Origin: Aporrectodea caliginosa
Lineage: Eukaryota; Annelida; Clitellata; Crassiclitellata; Lumbricidae
DNA: 64,000 bases
Assembly: GCA_020284085.1 (NCBI GenBank)
Contig: JACEVL010000337.1
Span: 583,273-647,272, forward strand
Reading direction: 5' to 3'
Shown here: in pieces, positions 10,434 through 23,300 of the stretch
Layout: each line of letters begins with the position of its first letter
Position numbering within the stretch: the first letter of the stretch is position 1
Program-made: the position numbers and the translations under genes
Notes under the pieces: model-generated
The model's input: only the letters and a program-made list of their open reading frames with translations
Told to the model about the DNA's origin: nothing
Databases searched by the model: none

Positions 10434-11702
10434 AGCCTAAAGAGCACCATTTCTGCTAATCAAAACCAGAATCACCCACACTATTTCAAATGCTCTTCTC
10501 TAAGTGCTCACCCTTCAAGTGAAACACTATTTTCAGGCCAAAATACACTGTAGAAATGCATTGAAATACAGTGTTACTCGACTCATTCAATTAAATACTT
10601 ATTGTTTAGGTATGTGAAAGCCCCTTCTAGGGCCTAAAGAGCACCCTTTGTGCTAACCAAAACCACAATCACCCACCTATTTCAATCGCTCTTCTCTAAG
10701 TGCTCACCCTTCAAGTGAAACACTATTTTCTGGCCAAAATACACTGTAGAAATGCATTGAAATACAGTGTTACTCGACTCATTCAATTAAATACTTATTG
10801 TTTAGGTATGTGAAAGCCCCTTCTAGGGCCTAAAGAGCACCCTTTGTGCTAACCAAAACCACAATCACCCACCTATTCCAATCGCTCTTCTGTAAGTGCT
10901 CACCCTTCAAGTGAAACACTATTTTCAAGCCAAAATACACTGTATAAATGCATTGAAATATAGTGTTACTTGACTCATTCAATTAAATACTTATTGTTTA
11001 GGTATGTGAAAGCCCGTTCTAGGGCCTAAAGAGCACCCTTTGTGCTAACCAAAACCACAATCACCCAGCTTTTTCCATATCTCTTCTCTAAGTGCTCACC
11101 CTTCAACTGAAACACTATTTTCAGGCCAAAATACACTGTAGAAATGCATTGAAATACAGTGTTACTCGACTCATTCAATTAAATACTTATTGTTTAGGTA
11201 TGTGAAAGCCCCTTCTAAAGGACCTGAAGAGCACCCTTGGTACTTACCAAAACCACAATCACCCAGCATTTTCAATCACTCTTCTATAAGTGCTGACTCT
11301 TCAACTGAAACATTATTCCCAAGCCAAAATACACTGTAGAAATCCATTGCAAATAGTGCTGTTACTGGACCCTTCAAATTAAGTACTCATCGTCTGGGTG
11401 TGTGAAAGCCATTTAAAGGACCTGAAGAGCACCCTTGGTACTTACCAAAACCACAATCACCCAGCATTTTCAATCACTCTTCTATAAGTGCTGACTCTTC
11501 AACTGAAACATTATTCCCAAGCCAAAATACACTGTAGAAATCCATTGCAAATAGTGCTGTTACTGGACCCTTCAAATTAAGTACTCATCGTCTGGGTGTG
11601 TGAAAGCCATTTAAAGGACCTGAAGAGCACCCTTGGTACTTACCAAAACCACAATCACCCAGCATTTTCAATCACTCTTCTATAAGTGCTGACTCTTCAA
11701 CT
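10434..11702. repeat. Satellite array of ~196-200 bp units, about 6.5 copies
   Basis: The phrase 'gtgtgaaagcc' or 'gtatgtgaaagcc' recurs at 10610, 10806, 11002, 11198, 11398 and 11596, giving periods of 196, 196, 196, 200 and 198. The first four units form one subtype ('gggcctaaagagcacccttt'). The last units form another ('ggacctgaagagcacccttg') and are almost identical to each other. Each unit is non-coding. Confidence 0.95.
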
Positions 11703-13721
<2,019 letters not shown>

Positions 13722-13904
13722 ATTGTTTAAATGCAAGTGAGCGAAAACCAAATGTTACTTACATCCTGTAGAAAATATGTATGGTAATTGTATGTTTTAA
13801 ATATACCAAAGAAAAAGCACTAAATACGCTAGTAGCTATAAAAGAAACTATGCAACAATGGAATTTTACTACCTCAACAATGTAAAGTTTTTGGTTCCGA
13901 TAAT

Positions 13905-14165
13905 AAATAACAATACAATACAATACAATTACACATTTATAATGCGCTTTAACAAGACAAGTCTTGCACGAGAGCGCGTTGCGCTCTGTTCTTAGTCATA
14001 GTGTAATGAGAAACGATGAGTTTTTAATTTTGATTTAAATTGAGTAGCAGATGAACATTGACGGATTGTACCTGGGAGACTGTTCCATTCCCTAGGTCCC
14101 GGGAGAGCAAAAGAACAATTTCCAAACTTCCTCTTGGTGCGAAGAACGGTAAAGTCTCCTCGCGT
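13905..14165 (-). mobile_element. LINE 3' end with ATACA tail
   Basis: On the minus strand it reads FGNCSFALPGPREWNSLPGT, then SATQFKSKLKTHRFSLHYD and a stop. It continues into a 3' UTR and an 'aatacaatacaatac'-type tail (plus strand 13905-13925). 'GPR-WNSLP' and 'FK--LKTH-F' are hallmark C-terminal motifs of CR1-like LINEs. Confidence 0.7.
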
Positions 14166-14298
14166 GGCCGATTACAATGTTATCACGTTTTATTTACTAA
14201 AATTTGGAAAGTATGATTTTATAAACCAAATATCAGACGAAATTAATTTCTTTATTATTTTGATATTCTGAAGGGTGGGACGGACGCTTTTTGTCAAC

Positions 14299-15002
14299 CG
14301 GGCCGAATCCCTGAAACCCGAATCCCCGAAAGGCATTTAGACGGCCGGATCCGTCAGGTGATTTTCAAGTCCGACCCTAATGAATATCATTAAAAAATGG
14401 CGCTGGCTGCGGAACCGTCCGGACGGTGCTGCGTAATTTCTTTTCTACGGAACCGTCCGCAAAATAATCTATGGGCGATTGCACATATCTATGGCGTGAA
14501 AGCCGAACCATCAATAAGCGCAGTAGTTAAGGGATTAACGAAACTAACCCTAACCCTGACCCTAACCGACCCTCACGACGCCTAATTTGACACTAAACGA
14601 CCACACGAATACTAACCTGGCCCTAACCGACCCTCAAGTTGTCCGCCATATAAAAATTCGACGGGAAGACAACAAGTTCACGTGACAGGCTTTTGCCAAT
14701 ATTTATTTCAACCGGATGTACACGCCATAGATATGTGCAATCGCCCATAGATTATTTGCGGACGGTTCCGTAGAAAAGAAATAACGGCACCGTCCGGACG
14801 GTTCCGTAGCAGTGCGTAAAAAAATAAACATCTGAATAGGCAGTATATCGATATACATCAAGGCCACGCTAAGTCTATGTCATGTTTACAATTTAACTCT
14901 GAATAGCTCGGCCGCTTTCTAGAAAACTGTTTTCGGGGAATCGGGCTTTTGTCTGTTTTCAGCGTTTCGGGGATTCGGGTTTTGGGGATTCGGGCTGACC
15001 CC
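14299..15002. mobile_element. TIR element family A, copy 1, with 13-bp TSD, interrupted by another element
   Basis: The left end 'cgggccgaatccctgaaacc' is the inverse of the right end 'gattcgggctgacccc'. An exact direct repeat 'gctttttgtcaac' flanks it at 14286-14298 and 15003-15015. The right part (14825-15002) matches 55680-55859 and 56485-56667 closely, for example 'aatagctcggccgctttcta'. The interior is split at 14399-14816 by a second element. Removing that leaves about 280 bp, similar to the other copies. No coding capacity. Confidence 0.85.
14399..14816. mobile_element. Nested MITE with ~100-bp inverted repeats and telomere-like core
   Basis: The arms 'cggaaccgtccggacggtgc' (14411 on) and the reverse complement ending near 14810 match over about 100 bp, through 'taatctatgggcgattgcac'. 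The flanking direct repeats are 'taaaaaat' (14391-14398) and 'taaaaaaat' (14817-14825), so the TSD is about 8 bp. The interior holds 'aaccctaaccctgaccctaa' (14545). The homologous uninterrupted sequence ('gaatataattaacaaataaac') in the other family A copies marks the empty site. Confidence 0.85.
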
Positions 15003-15369
15003 GCTTTTTGTCAACTACACGAGCAAGGTTCTATTATCCGGTTTTAGACGTATCAGTCACGTCAGGTGTATTCAACATTTAATACTCCAAAAATAGCGTG
15101 CGGCTCAATTAACAGACGTTAAATTGGCTCGTACCTGCTTCGTTTTGATGAATGAGAGTCGCCAACGTCGATACGGTGTCTTTTAGACATTGCAGACAGA
15201 ATTAACAACAAAATTCAATTTAATTTCAACCTAAACGCGATGGAGAACTCGCTCTTCGCAATTTCGCACTAGTAGTCCTTTCCTTATTCTTGATCGTCCG
15301 AATACCCGGATCACAGACTATATATTTCGTTAGGCTAGAGTTATTAACTTTGGTTACTTCTTCTTTCTT

Positions 15370-15800
15370 GTGGTTCTCTGCCTGTTAGGCAGGTTCAAAT
15401 GTCCGACGTCGCCACTTCTCTCGTTGTTGGGCCTCTTCTTTCAGTTTCCTGTAGCCGTTTGTCATCATCCAATCCAGCATCATCTGTCTTGGTCTTCCTC
15501 TTGTCTTCCTCCCCTTCATTTTCCTTCGATGACCGTTCTTAGTAGTGAGTCTCCTCTCAGCGTGTGTCCGATCCATTTCCTTTGCCTGTCTCTTATTGTG
15601 CGTATAAGGACTCTTTCTTCTCCAATTATTCCCAACACTTCTTCATTTGTTATATGTTCTGTCCAGCTGATTTTTCCATTCTTCTCCATGTCCACATTTC
15701 GAAAGCTTCCAGTCTTTTTATATCCGAAAATGGGGGCCGAAAATGGGGCAGCAAGCGTCTCAAAAAGCCTCTGCTGCTCAATTGCCCACCACGCCACCTT
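15370..15800 (-). mobile_element. LINE C-terminal fragment (RTE/Nimb-like)
   Basis: Minus-strand frames give [40 protein letters not shown], then [14 protein letters not shown]. This fits the LINE tail 'I-W-D-VTNEEVL--IGE-R-LL--I--RQ-RWLGH-LR--SLL---IEG---G-RGRGRPR'. One frame change occurs near 15515-15580. The adjacent 15800-16060 has overlapping open frames on both strands and higher GC; I cannot assign it. Confidence 0.7.
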
Positions 15801-16069
15801 CTCGTGGTACCCCTGTTGGAAACAAAGTGCGTGGTGGACGACCGAGTCCTCGCCGGGATATGCGAGTACCCAGAGAAGAAACTTCTGAAGGACGGATGAT
15901 GGAACTCGTCAACGCAAGAGCGAGATGGTGTCTCGAGAAAAACACCGAGAGGAAGGACTTGGGAGACCACCTCTCTATATATCCCAAGTATATAGAAGAT
16001 GAAGCCACTTTGGTTACGTATTTTGTAATCAGACGTCGAATTATTTTCGGATTCATTTTCTTTTTATGA

Positions 16070-17150
16070 ATAGTTTTGTTTTGGCTAAGCGCCTGCGATT
16101 ATCTCACAGTCTCACCCAGAACTATAATAGATCAATTACCGATTGTAATAGAAGGCTCTGATCTCACCCATCTTTCCGGCGCTCGATCTTGTTCCATGCA
16201 TAAGCTTAGGGATTATTATTATTACTGAGTCCCATGGCAGGTAGGCCTACGTTGCAATCTCTCCAAAGGTCTTTTATTTAAAACTGAAACGCTGATCTTT
16301 CACAAATCGTAATCGTAATCTCCAAATTTCTAAATCCTGCTCCGATTCCTCCTCGTCCCCTTATAATACTTCCCTCGCCATTTCAATTCTAAACACCATC
16401 CACCTTAGCCGTCTGGTCGTCAGTTACCTGCCGGACCTCTTTGAATCTTGACCTGGGACCAATCCCTGCTCCGCCTATCGACTTCGCTTTTTAGACGTTG
16501 TAGAAATTTCAAGATTACGATGACGATTATTCTTGGTAATGATTGAAACAGGCGAGGAAGCTTTTAGAATAGATCGATGCATGGATCGATGTACTTCATC
16601 AACGTCTCCTACCACTCCGACCCCTCTCCTCTCACCAATTAAGACCTAGAGCACACAACCAGTATACTCTCCCACCCAAGGACAACTCTCAATTTATTAG
16701 ATCATTATATAAAAATATTTACTAGTTTATTCTAAAATCTTCTGATGAACTTTAATTATCCATTATCACTCATGTTAGCATTCTGCGTTTTTGTCAGATT
16801 GTTTTTCGCTTAAACGAATATAATTTATATATACAATCAATAAGGAGATAGGACTGGTATAGGCCAATAGAGTATTTTTCTTGTTTCCTGGCAATATATG
16901 GCCTGCGCTTAGATTTGAATATCCTTTGAATTTGTTTTTAATCTGAAGTTACGATTACAGTAACAAGTATAATTAGCAGCACCTTGCGGGACATTATCTA
17001 GTAACGTCTACGAATAAGTTGTAGGCTATACATTATTATTAGGAATAACATGACATTGTATAGTACATTATTTTATTGTAGCCTACTTAGTTACTCTATA
17101 AAGTGTATGATTGCTTACTCTTTGCTTCGTTTTGTTGTTCGTTTTCCGGT
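16070..17150. other. No gene recognised; upstream flank of PCF11
   Basis: No supported exon. The last ~150 bases before the PCF11 start are GC-richer than the surroundings and probably hold its promoter. Confidence 0.35.
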
Positions 17151-17313
17151 CGTGGCAGCCATTTTGTACTTCGTAGTTGTGTAAGAGTTCGTTTTCACAA
17201 ATAACGCGGAAGACGTTGTTAAATTCGCCACTGGACACTTACTTCTTTCTCGTAAAACTGCTCCGAATAAGGACACTTTTCTACTGGTGACGGCGAAAAC
17301 TGTTGGGGGAAAA
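17150..17313 (+). promoter_or_regulatory. Probable PCF11 promoter / 5' UTR
   Basis: A GC- and CpG-richer island in an AT-rich setting, ending at the PCF11 ATG. It contains 'cagccattttg' (17157-17167), close to the YY1-type CCATNTT core often found at TATA-less promoters of housekeeping genes. No TATA box is evident. The extent is inferred. Confidence 0.4.
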
Positions 17314-20300
17314 ATGGCTGACGAAGAAGCCGTCGAGGAATACCGATCGTCACTCGGCGACCTGAAAATGAACAGCAAACCTCTGATCAATATGCTGACA
17401 ATGCTCGCCGAAGAAAACAAGCAGTACGCCGATCAGTTTGTCAAAGTTATCGAAGATCGCGCCCTACAGGTCGACTACTTATGATTTTTCCAAGTTAAAG
17501 TAGCTCTTTTTAGGTTTATGTCTAGTTATGTCGTGTTATTTTAAAAAGTATTTTAGCATAGGGTTTATAAAGTGTGTGATATAGAAATTTGGAGGTCACG
17601 TTGTGTATGTTGTTATACTTGGAAACAACCGTTGATATTAAAATACCCAAAATTCCGACTACTTTGAATAATGAAATTTTGTCCTAATCAAGCAATCTTC
17701 ACTTTATCAAGTATTTGTTGTGCAGAAACCTAGTGTTTTAAACCTGAAGAGAAATTGCTGTTGGTAATAAATATCGTTTTGCTGAATATGATTTATTTAA
17801 AACTAATTAATGTTTAATATTGGGTAAACGTGTAGTTTAATGTCGTAAATTATTTTTGTACTTTGAATTAAAGAAATAGCGTCGTAGATTATTTTACACA
17901 GTTTTAGCCATGTTTTCATCACTAATCCAACTTCTACTTCTGCTATAACATATTTTCATCGCTCATCTAACTTCTAGTTTTATTGCAATAAATTAGCATC
18001 AATACCATGGTTTCATCACTCATCCAACTTCTACTATAAATATTTTCATCGTTCATCCAACTCTCTACTTCTACTATAACATATTTGAATATTACAAAAT
18101 TCTCATGTCCCAACTATGTAGCCATTTTTACTGAAATATTTTAGCATCAATGCCATGTTTTCATCGGTGTAAATTTATTTACCCATCCAGTTTATGGCTC
18201 ATGAAAGAAACTTCTTAGTTTTATTGCAGTAATTTATCATCAGACTGCCATGGTTTCATCGCTCATCGTTTGAAATGGAACGATTTTTTAGAGAGGTTTT
18301 ATATCTTACATTTAATTTGTACAAATAACACATTAAAAACAACAAAATAAATTGTTTTTATATTTTAGATACATTATATATGTAGATTCCAAAAATGTTT
18401 CAAAATCGAAAACACCTCAGAAGCATTTGCAGCGTTCTACGTTATGCGACTTCCGACTCATTTTGTAATGACGGGTCACATATTTCTCATGTCCAACTTG
18501 TAGTTTTACTGAAATAATAGCATCAATGCCATGTTTTCATCGCTCATCCAACTTCTAGTTTTATTGCAGTGATTTAGCATCAGTGCCATGGTTTCATCGC
18601 TCATCGAACTTCTACTTCTGCAATAGTATATTTTCATTTTACTTTTACTTGTACTATAACATGTTTTCATCGCTCATCCAATTTCCAGTTTTACTGCAAT
18701 AATTTATCAGCCATAAAATAATTTACGATGCTAAACTACACAATAGCAAAACAGGGAATAATTTACAATGCTAAACTACATGTAAACTTACATAATATTG
18801 GTTTGGTTAATGTAGAGAGTTCTTTAAAATTGGCTTCATGTCACATGAGCTTTATAAGCTTGGGGATGAAGAGCATGTTTTTGTAATTGAAAAGTTTTAA
18901 TTATGAAAGTGTTGGCTTAAACATGTCTCAATTACGGATGGGATCTTTAAACTTCCTTCTCTCCCTAGTAGTAAGAATAAATGGGTTTTGGGTGAACAAA
19001 GTTGTTTTTAATCAAGCATTCCCTCTTTTGAGTCAATTGATAAAAATTTTGTGATGGTTCTATGCATGAATAGCCTTCCATTTAAGTTATTGAAGAGGCT
19101 CAGGTCAGGTACTTGTGGAAATATTCTTCCATACGTGAAAAAGTCTAAAGTAGTCTCATAATGCATCAGTTGAAGCTTCAAGCTTGATATTTGAGGAATG
19201 ATAAATTTTCAAATTACATCAGAGTTTTAATTTGTTGATTTAATTATATTATTGCTTTAATAGCTACAGCAATAAAAGTGCCAGTAAATAACCTCTGCTT
19301 AAATGTGCATGACCTAATTTGGTGCTTTTCAAATTTTAGAATAGGAATAGCTAATAAATTGATAAAAATAGATAAGTTTATTGCACTTATATTGTATGAG
19401 TTGCACAAGTGTAATATATATCTGACTAAGAGAAATCTTACTAAATACAAACTTTAGTAATGCAGTGTAAGGCACAGCTGTAACGTAAGGAGATACTATA
19501 GTATTCTTTTAACGGCGATTAATTTGTAGTATAAAATTTCTACTTTATTATTAGTTGTAGCCATAGGGTTTCTTTTATATATTGGCTGTTTAATATTGTT
19601 TTTATGCAAATGCTTTGAATTTGTTGTTGATTGAATAAACTTGATTCATTGTACTCATTTGAAGTTGTGATATGGTTTAGTTTATTATCAGTGAAGCAAT
19701 TATGTCATCCCTTGACCACTAGCATTTAGGGGTCCGAACAATGATTTAAATCCAAACTTTCAAGAACAATTCTTTACTTACAGTTGCCGAGTTAGTCAGA
19801 CCAATGAAAGCTCTTGAACATGATTTTGCAGAAATTTGAATTCCAGAATTTCCTTTATTTGTATTTAAAGTTGAAATTATTAACTTGATTTTAGGTATAT
19901 TTCTGGTAATTTGTGAGCTTCATTGGTCAGGCTAACACTTTCCATTTGACTTACTAATTAAAAATTGATAAAATAACAGTCATGCATCACAAATTACAAT
20001 TGGGACATTAACAAGCAAGAAAGCACTTGTTCAGTTTTGACTGTCTGTTGTGAACAATAGCATAGGATTTGCAAATATCTGCATCCTCTGACACAGTCGC
20101 CCAGAAACAATGCCAAGCTGTTACATGATGACCAGTGGTATCAGTAGTATTGAATAGTGTATTGTATTGTATTTATTTCTACAGCGCCTCTTGCAGTGCA
20201 GACCAATCAGAGGTGCTCCCAGTACAAATAACCCTGAGAGAAAAGATTAGATTTAAGACAATGGAGAGATGCAGCGATACATCCAATCAGAATCATAGAG

Positions 20301-23300
20301 AAAACTGAGGAAGGAGGTCATTTCCACAGCGAGGGGCCAGTGCAGACAAATGCTCGTGATTGGGCCATGGCAGTCCTAACCCGAGGATCAAATAGGTCAA
20401 GATAATTCAAAGATCGAAGATGCTGAAGAGAGGCAGCCGAAATCGGCTGACAAATAGATTCACAGAGGTGCTAGAATCTACAGATAGAAGAACTTTAAAC
20501 TGGATATGAGCAGAAAGTGGGAGCCAATGGAAGTGGTTGGTCATATAAGTCAAGATGTGACAAAAACGGGGAGGTCGAGCAGTTAACCTGGCAGTAACAT
20601 TTAGTACTGATTGCACGAGTAGGCACACTTTAGGAAGGCCAACAAGTAGTGAATTGCAGTGATCATTACGAGAACAGGCGACAAGTATGGACAACAGAAG
20701 TGAAGACTGGGAAGAGACTGAAAATCTGATGGCGCTGAGCTGCCTGTCTGACTAGCTGCCTTGGGTGATAACAGAAGCGGGTAAGGTTGTTGATGTATTC
20801 AGGGAAGGTGAGAGTACTCACGAGAATGACACTCAGGTCACGGACAGTGGACGAGAAAGTAAATGATGGGAACCTCTCGGCTAATAGGGTAAAGCCAAGT
20901 TTGAGGAGTTGTTGCTAGGTGCCAAACCATATTAGTTCGGTCTTGGACGAATTTAGGGAAAACCAATTTGAAGACTTCAAAGTGAAGATCTATGCAAAAT
21001 ATTTTCATACCAGCTATAAAATCTTCCATACACAATTGGTTCCTGGGATTTTCCCCAGTAATATTTTCTTACAAACATAGGTATATCAGCTGACCCATAT
21101 TCCCATAGCCATAACAAGTTGGGTAATTAGTTTGTCACATTCAAGAATTAGTCAATAGGTCCAAAGGTTATTATGCTGGGCTGACAGGAATTTGGAGTTT
21201 GAATCTCTTCCAGTACAGAAAAATATTTTCAAATTTATTGTTCTTCTGCGTTGGTTTAGTGTCGCATGAATACACTATTCTGTGTTCAGAGCTTCAGCTG
21301 GAGATTGCCCTCTCTCCAATTATTGTCTTTTCCAGTGCAAAGGAAGTCGCTAAAATGTACATGTGATGTCGTGGTTAAGTGAAAGGACCACACTTATTAA
21401 TTGAGTTGGAAATTATACTTCCTGTGGAAAGATAATTCCAGCCGTGTTCTCTTCCGGTCTTGCAATTTCATCATGACATTGTGCAGATTCTTGGAGTGGC
21501 AGGCATCCGATTTGTATCTCCAAATACTTTGTTTAAAATTGACCAGTTTTTGAGAAAATGCATGCAGTGTGACAAGAAGAAACTTCACAAGTCAGAAAAG
21601 TATTCATCTGACAAGCATAACTGAGCAGACTTGAAGAGTGGAACACTTCAGAGTGAAGTGGTGCACCAAATAATATTCACATGATATATACAACACAGGA
21701 ATACTGGGTTCAATTTAAAACCTTCACATGCTAGTTCAAAGGCCAACAAATGCACAAACCTTGCTAACTCCCCTGCAAACAAATAATTACTGCCTGTAAT
21801 GTGATGTGGATTTGAAAGTAAACTGCATTTGCTCTGCTGAATTGAAAGATCAGATCACAGAAGATGGATGCTGAAAGTTGACAAATAATTCATTCCAGGC
21901 GCAATTTGTAGAATGAACACTTAGGCTCTTATAGGAAGTAGAACTTGAACAGCCATGCTTAAAACTTTCAATCTAAAATTTACTCTTTACAAGTTTATGT
22001 ATATTAGATGGAGTAGTTGTTCAGTTGATCTTCAATGATCACAAATTCCAGTATTGCTCTGTTCACAGGTGAATGCAAGGGCTGGTGTTTGGGTGTAGCG
22101 ATCTTAGATCAGGTGTTGCTTTTTTCTAGTACATGAATTAACTATTTTAAGTCACTTAATTCATACATAGAAATGGAAGTGACGTGTTGTTACATGTGAC
22201 GTATTGTTACATGTGACTTATTGTTAAATCGGTAAAACCTTTTCAAGAGGTTCGGTGATCATAATTCATTTTACAAATGTTATTATGGCTGCCACACTTG
22301 GATGTTTCTACTAATTATAGTTGGTCAGATTGTAAATTTCTTTAAATGGGCTTTTGCTTACTATTTGTCATTTAGCCTATAGGAAAAGTTGTGCATTGTC
22401 GGGATCAGATGTTTCACTGGTCTGTTGACTCGTTCTTCTGTTTTGAAAATTGATGAGATTAATGCAGTGTGTATTTTCAACAGGCACCCCAATCTGAGAA
22501 GCTTCCTACCATGTATCTGATTGACTCCATCATGAAGAACCTTACAGATAGTAATTATCTGGACCTATTTTCCAAGAATATTGTCTCCACTTTTGTTGCA
22601 GTATTTGAAAAGGTAACACTATTTTGAGACATCTAAGCCAGTATTAGAATTAGACCGTAATGTTTTAAATAATGAAGTGATTGTTAAAAATGATTTGTTA
22701 TTAAAATAATATTGTTTCTTGTAATAAATGCATTTATTTGATATTCAGTTTCATGCTGTCACATTATTTCATGGGTGTCTTTATTCTTTTTAAAGTTTTG
22801 GTTGAAAATTGTTTTCCATGTATATGGAATTAGTAAACTAAGTGAATTCTTGACATTTAGGTTTATTCAACATTCCTTGAACCCTGTGCCACACTTATGA
22901 AGAGTTTCAAACGAGGAATGTAAACTGATAATCTCTTGAGCTTTCTAACATGGCTATTGTTGACAAATGTGTGTATCTGAAATATTTGCATGGCTCCTTT
23001 TAGAACGTCTCAAAAGTTCTGGAAAAGATATGGCATAAGCTAACCTAAGAATGTTTGTTCAAACGGTTTATTTATGGAGTAGTTATATAATATTCTGTGA
23101 AAATTAATTTAATAACATAGGTGGTGAAACAGAGGCTAAGTGGTAGCATATATGGGAGGAACTCGGTCAAGACAGAGGAGTTGTTGCTGTAACATAAGTT
23201 GGACAGGATCAAAGAATGCATGTGGTATCAAGCAATGTATTTTGCCATATGAGCCTAGTCTGGTACAATTAGGTCAACTTTTACGCAACAGAGTTGATTA

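Noticed and set aside
15370..16070. Several overlapping open frames on both strands as new genes
   Set aside because: The minus-strand reading of 15370-15800 is a LINE tail, and the remaining frames have no family motif.
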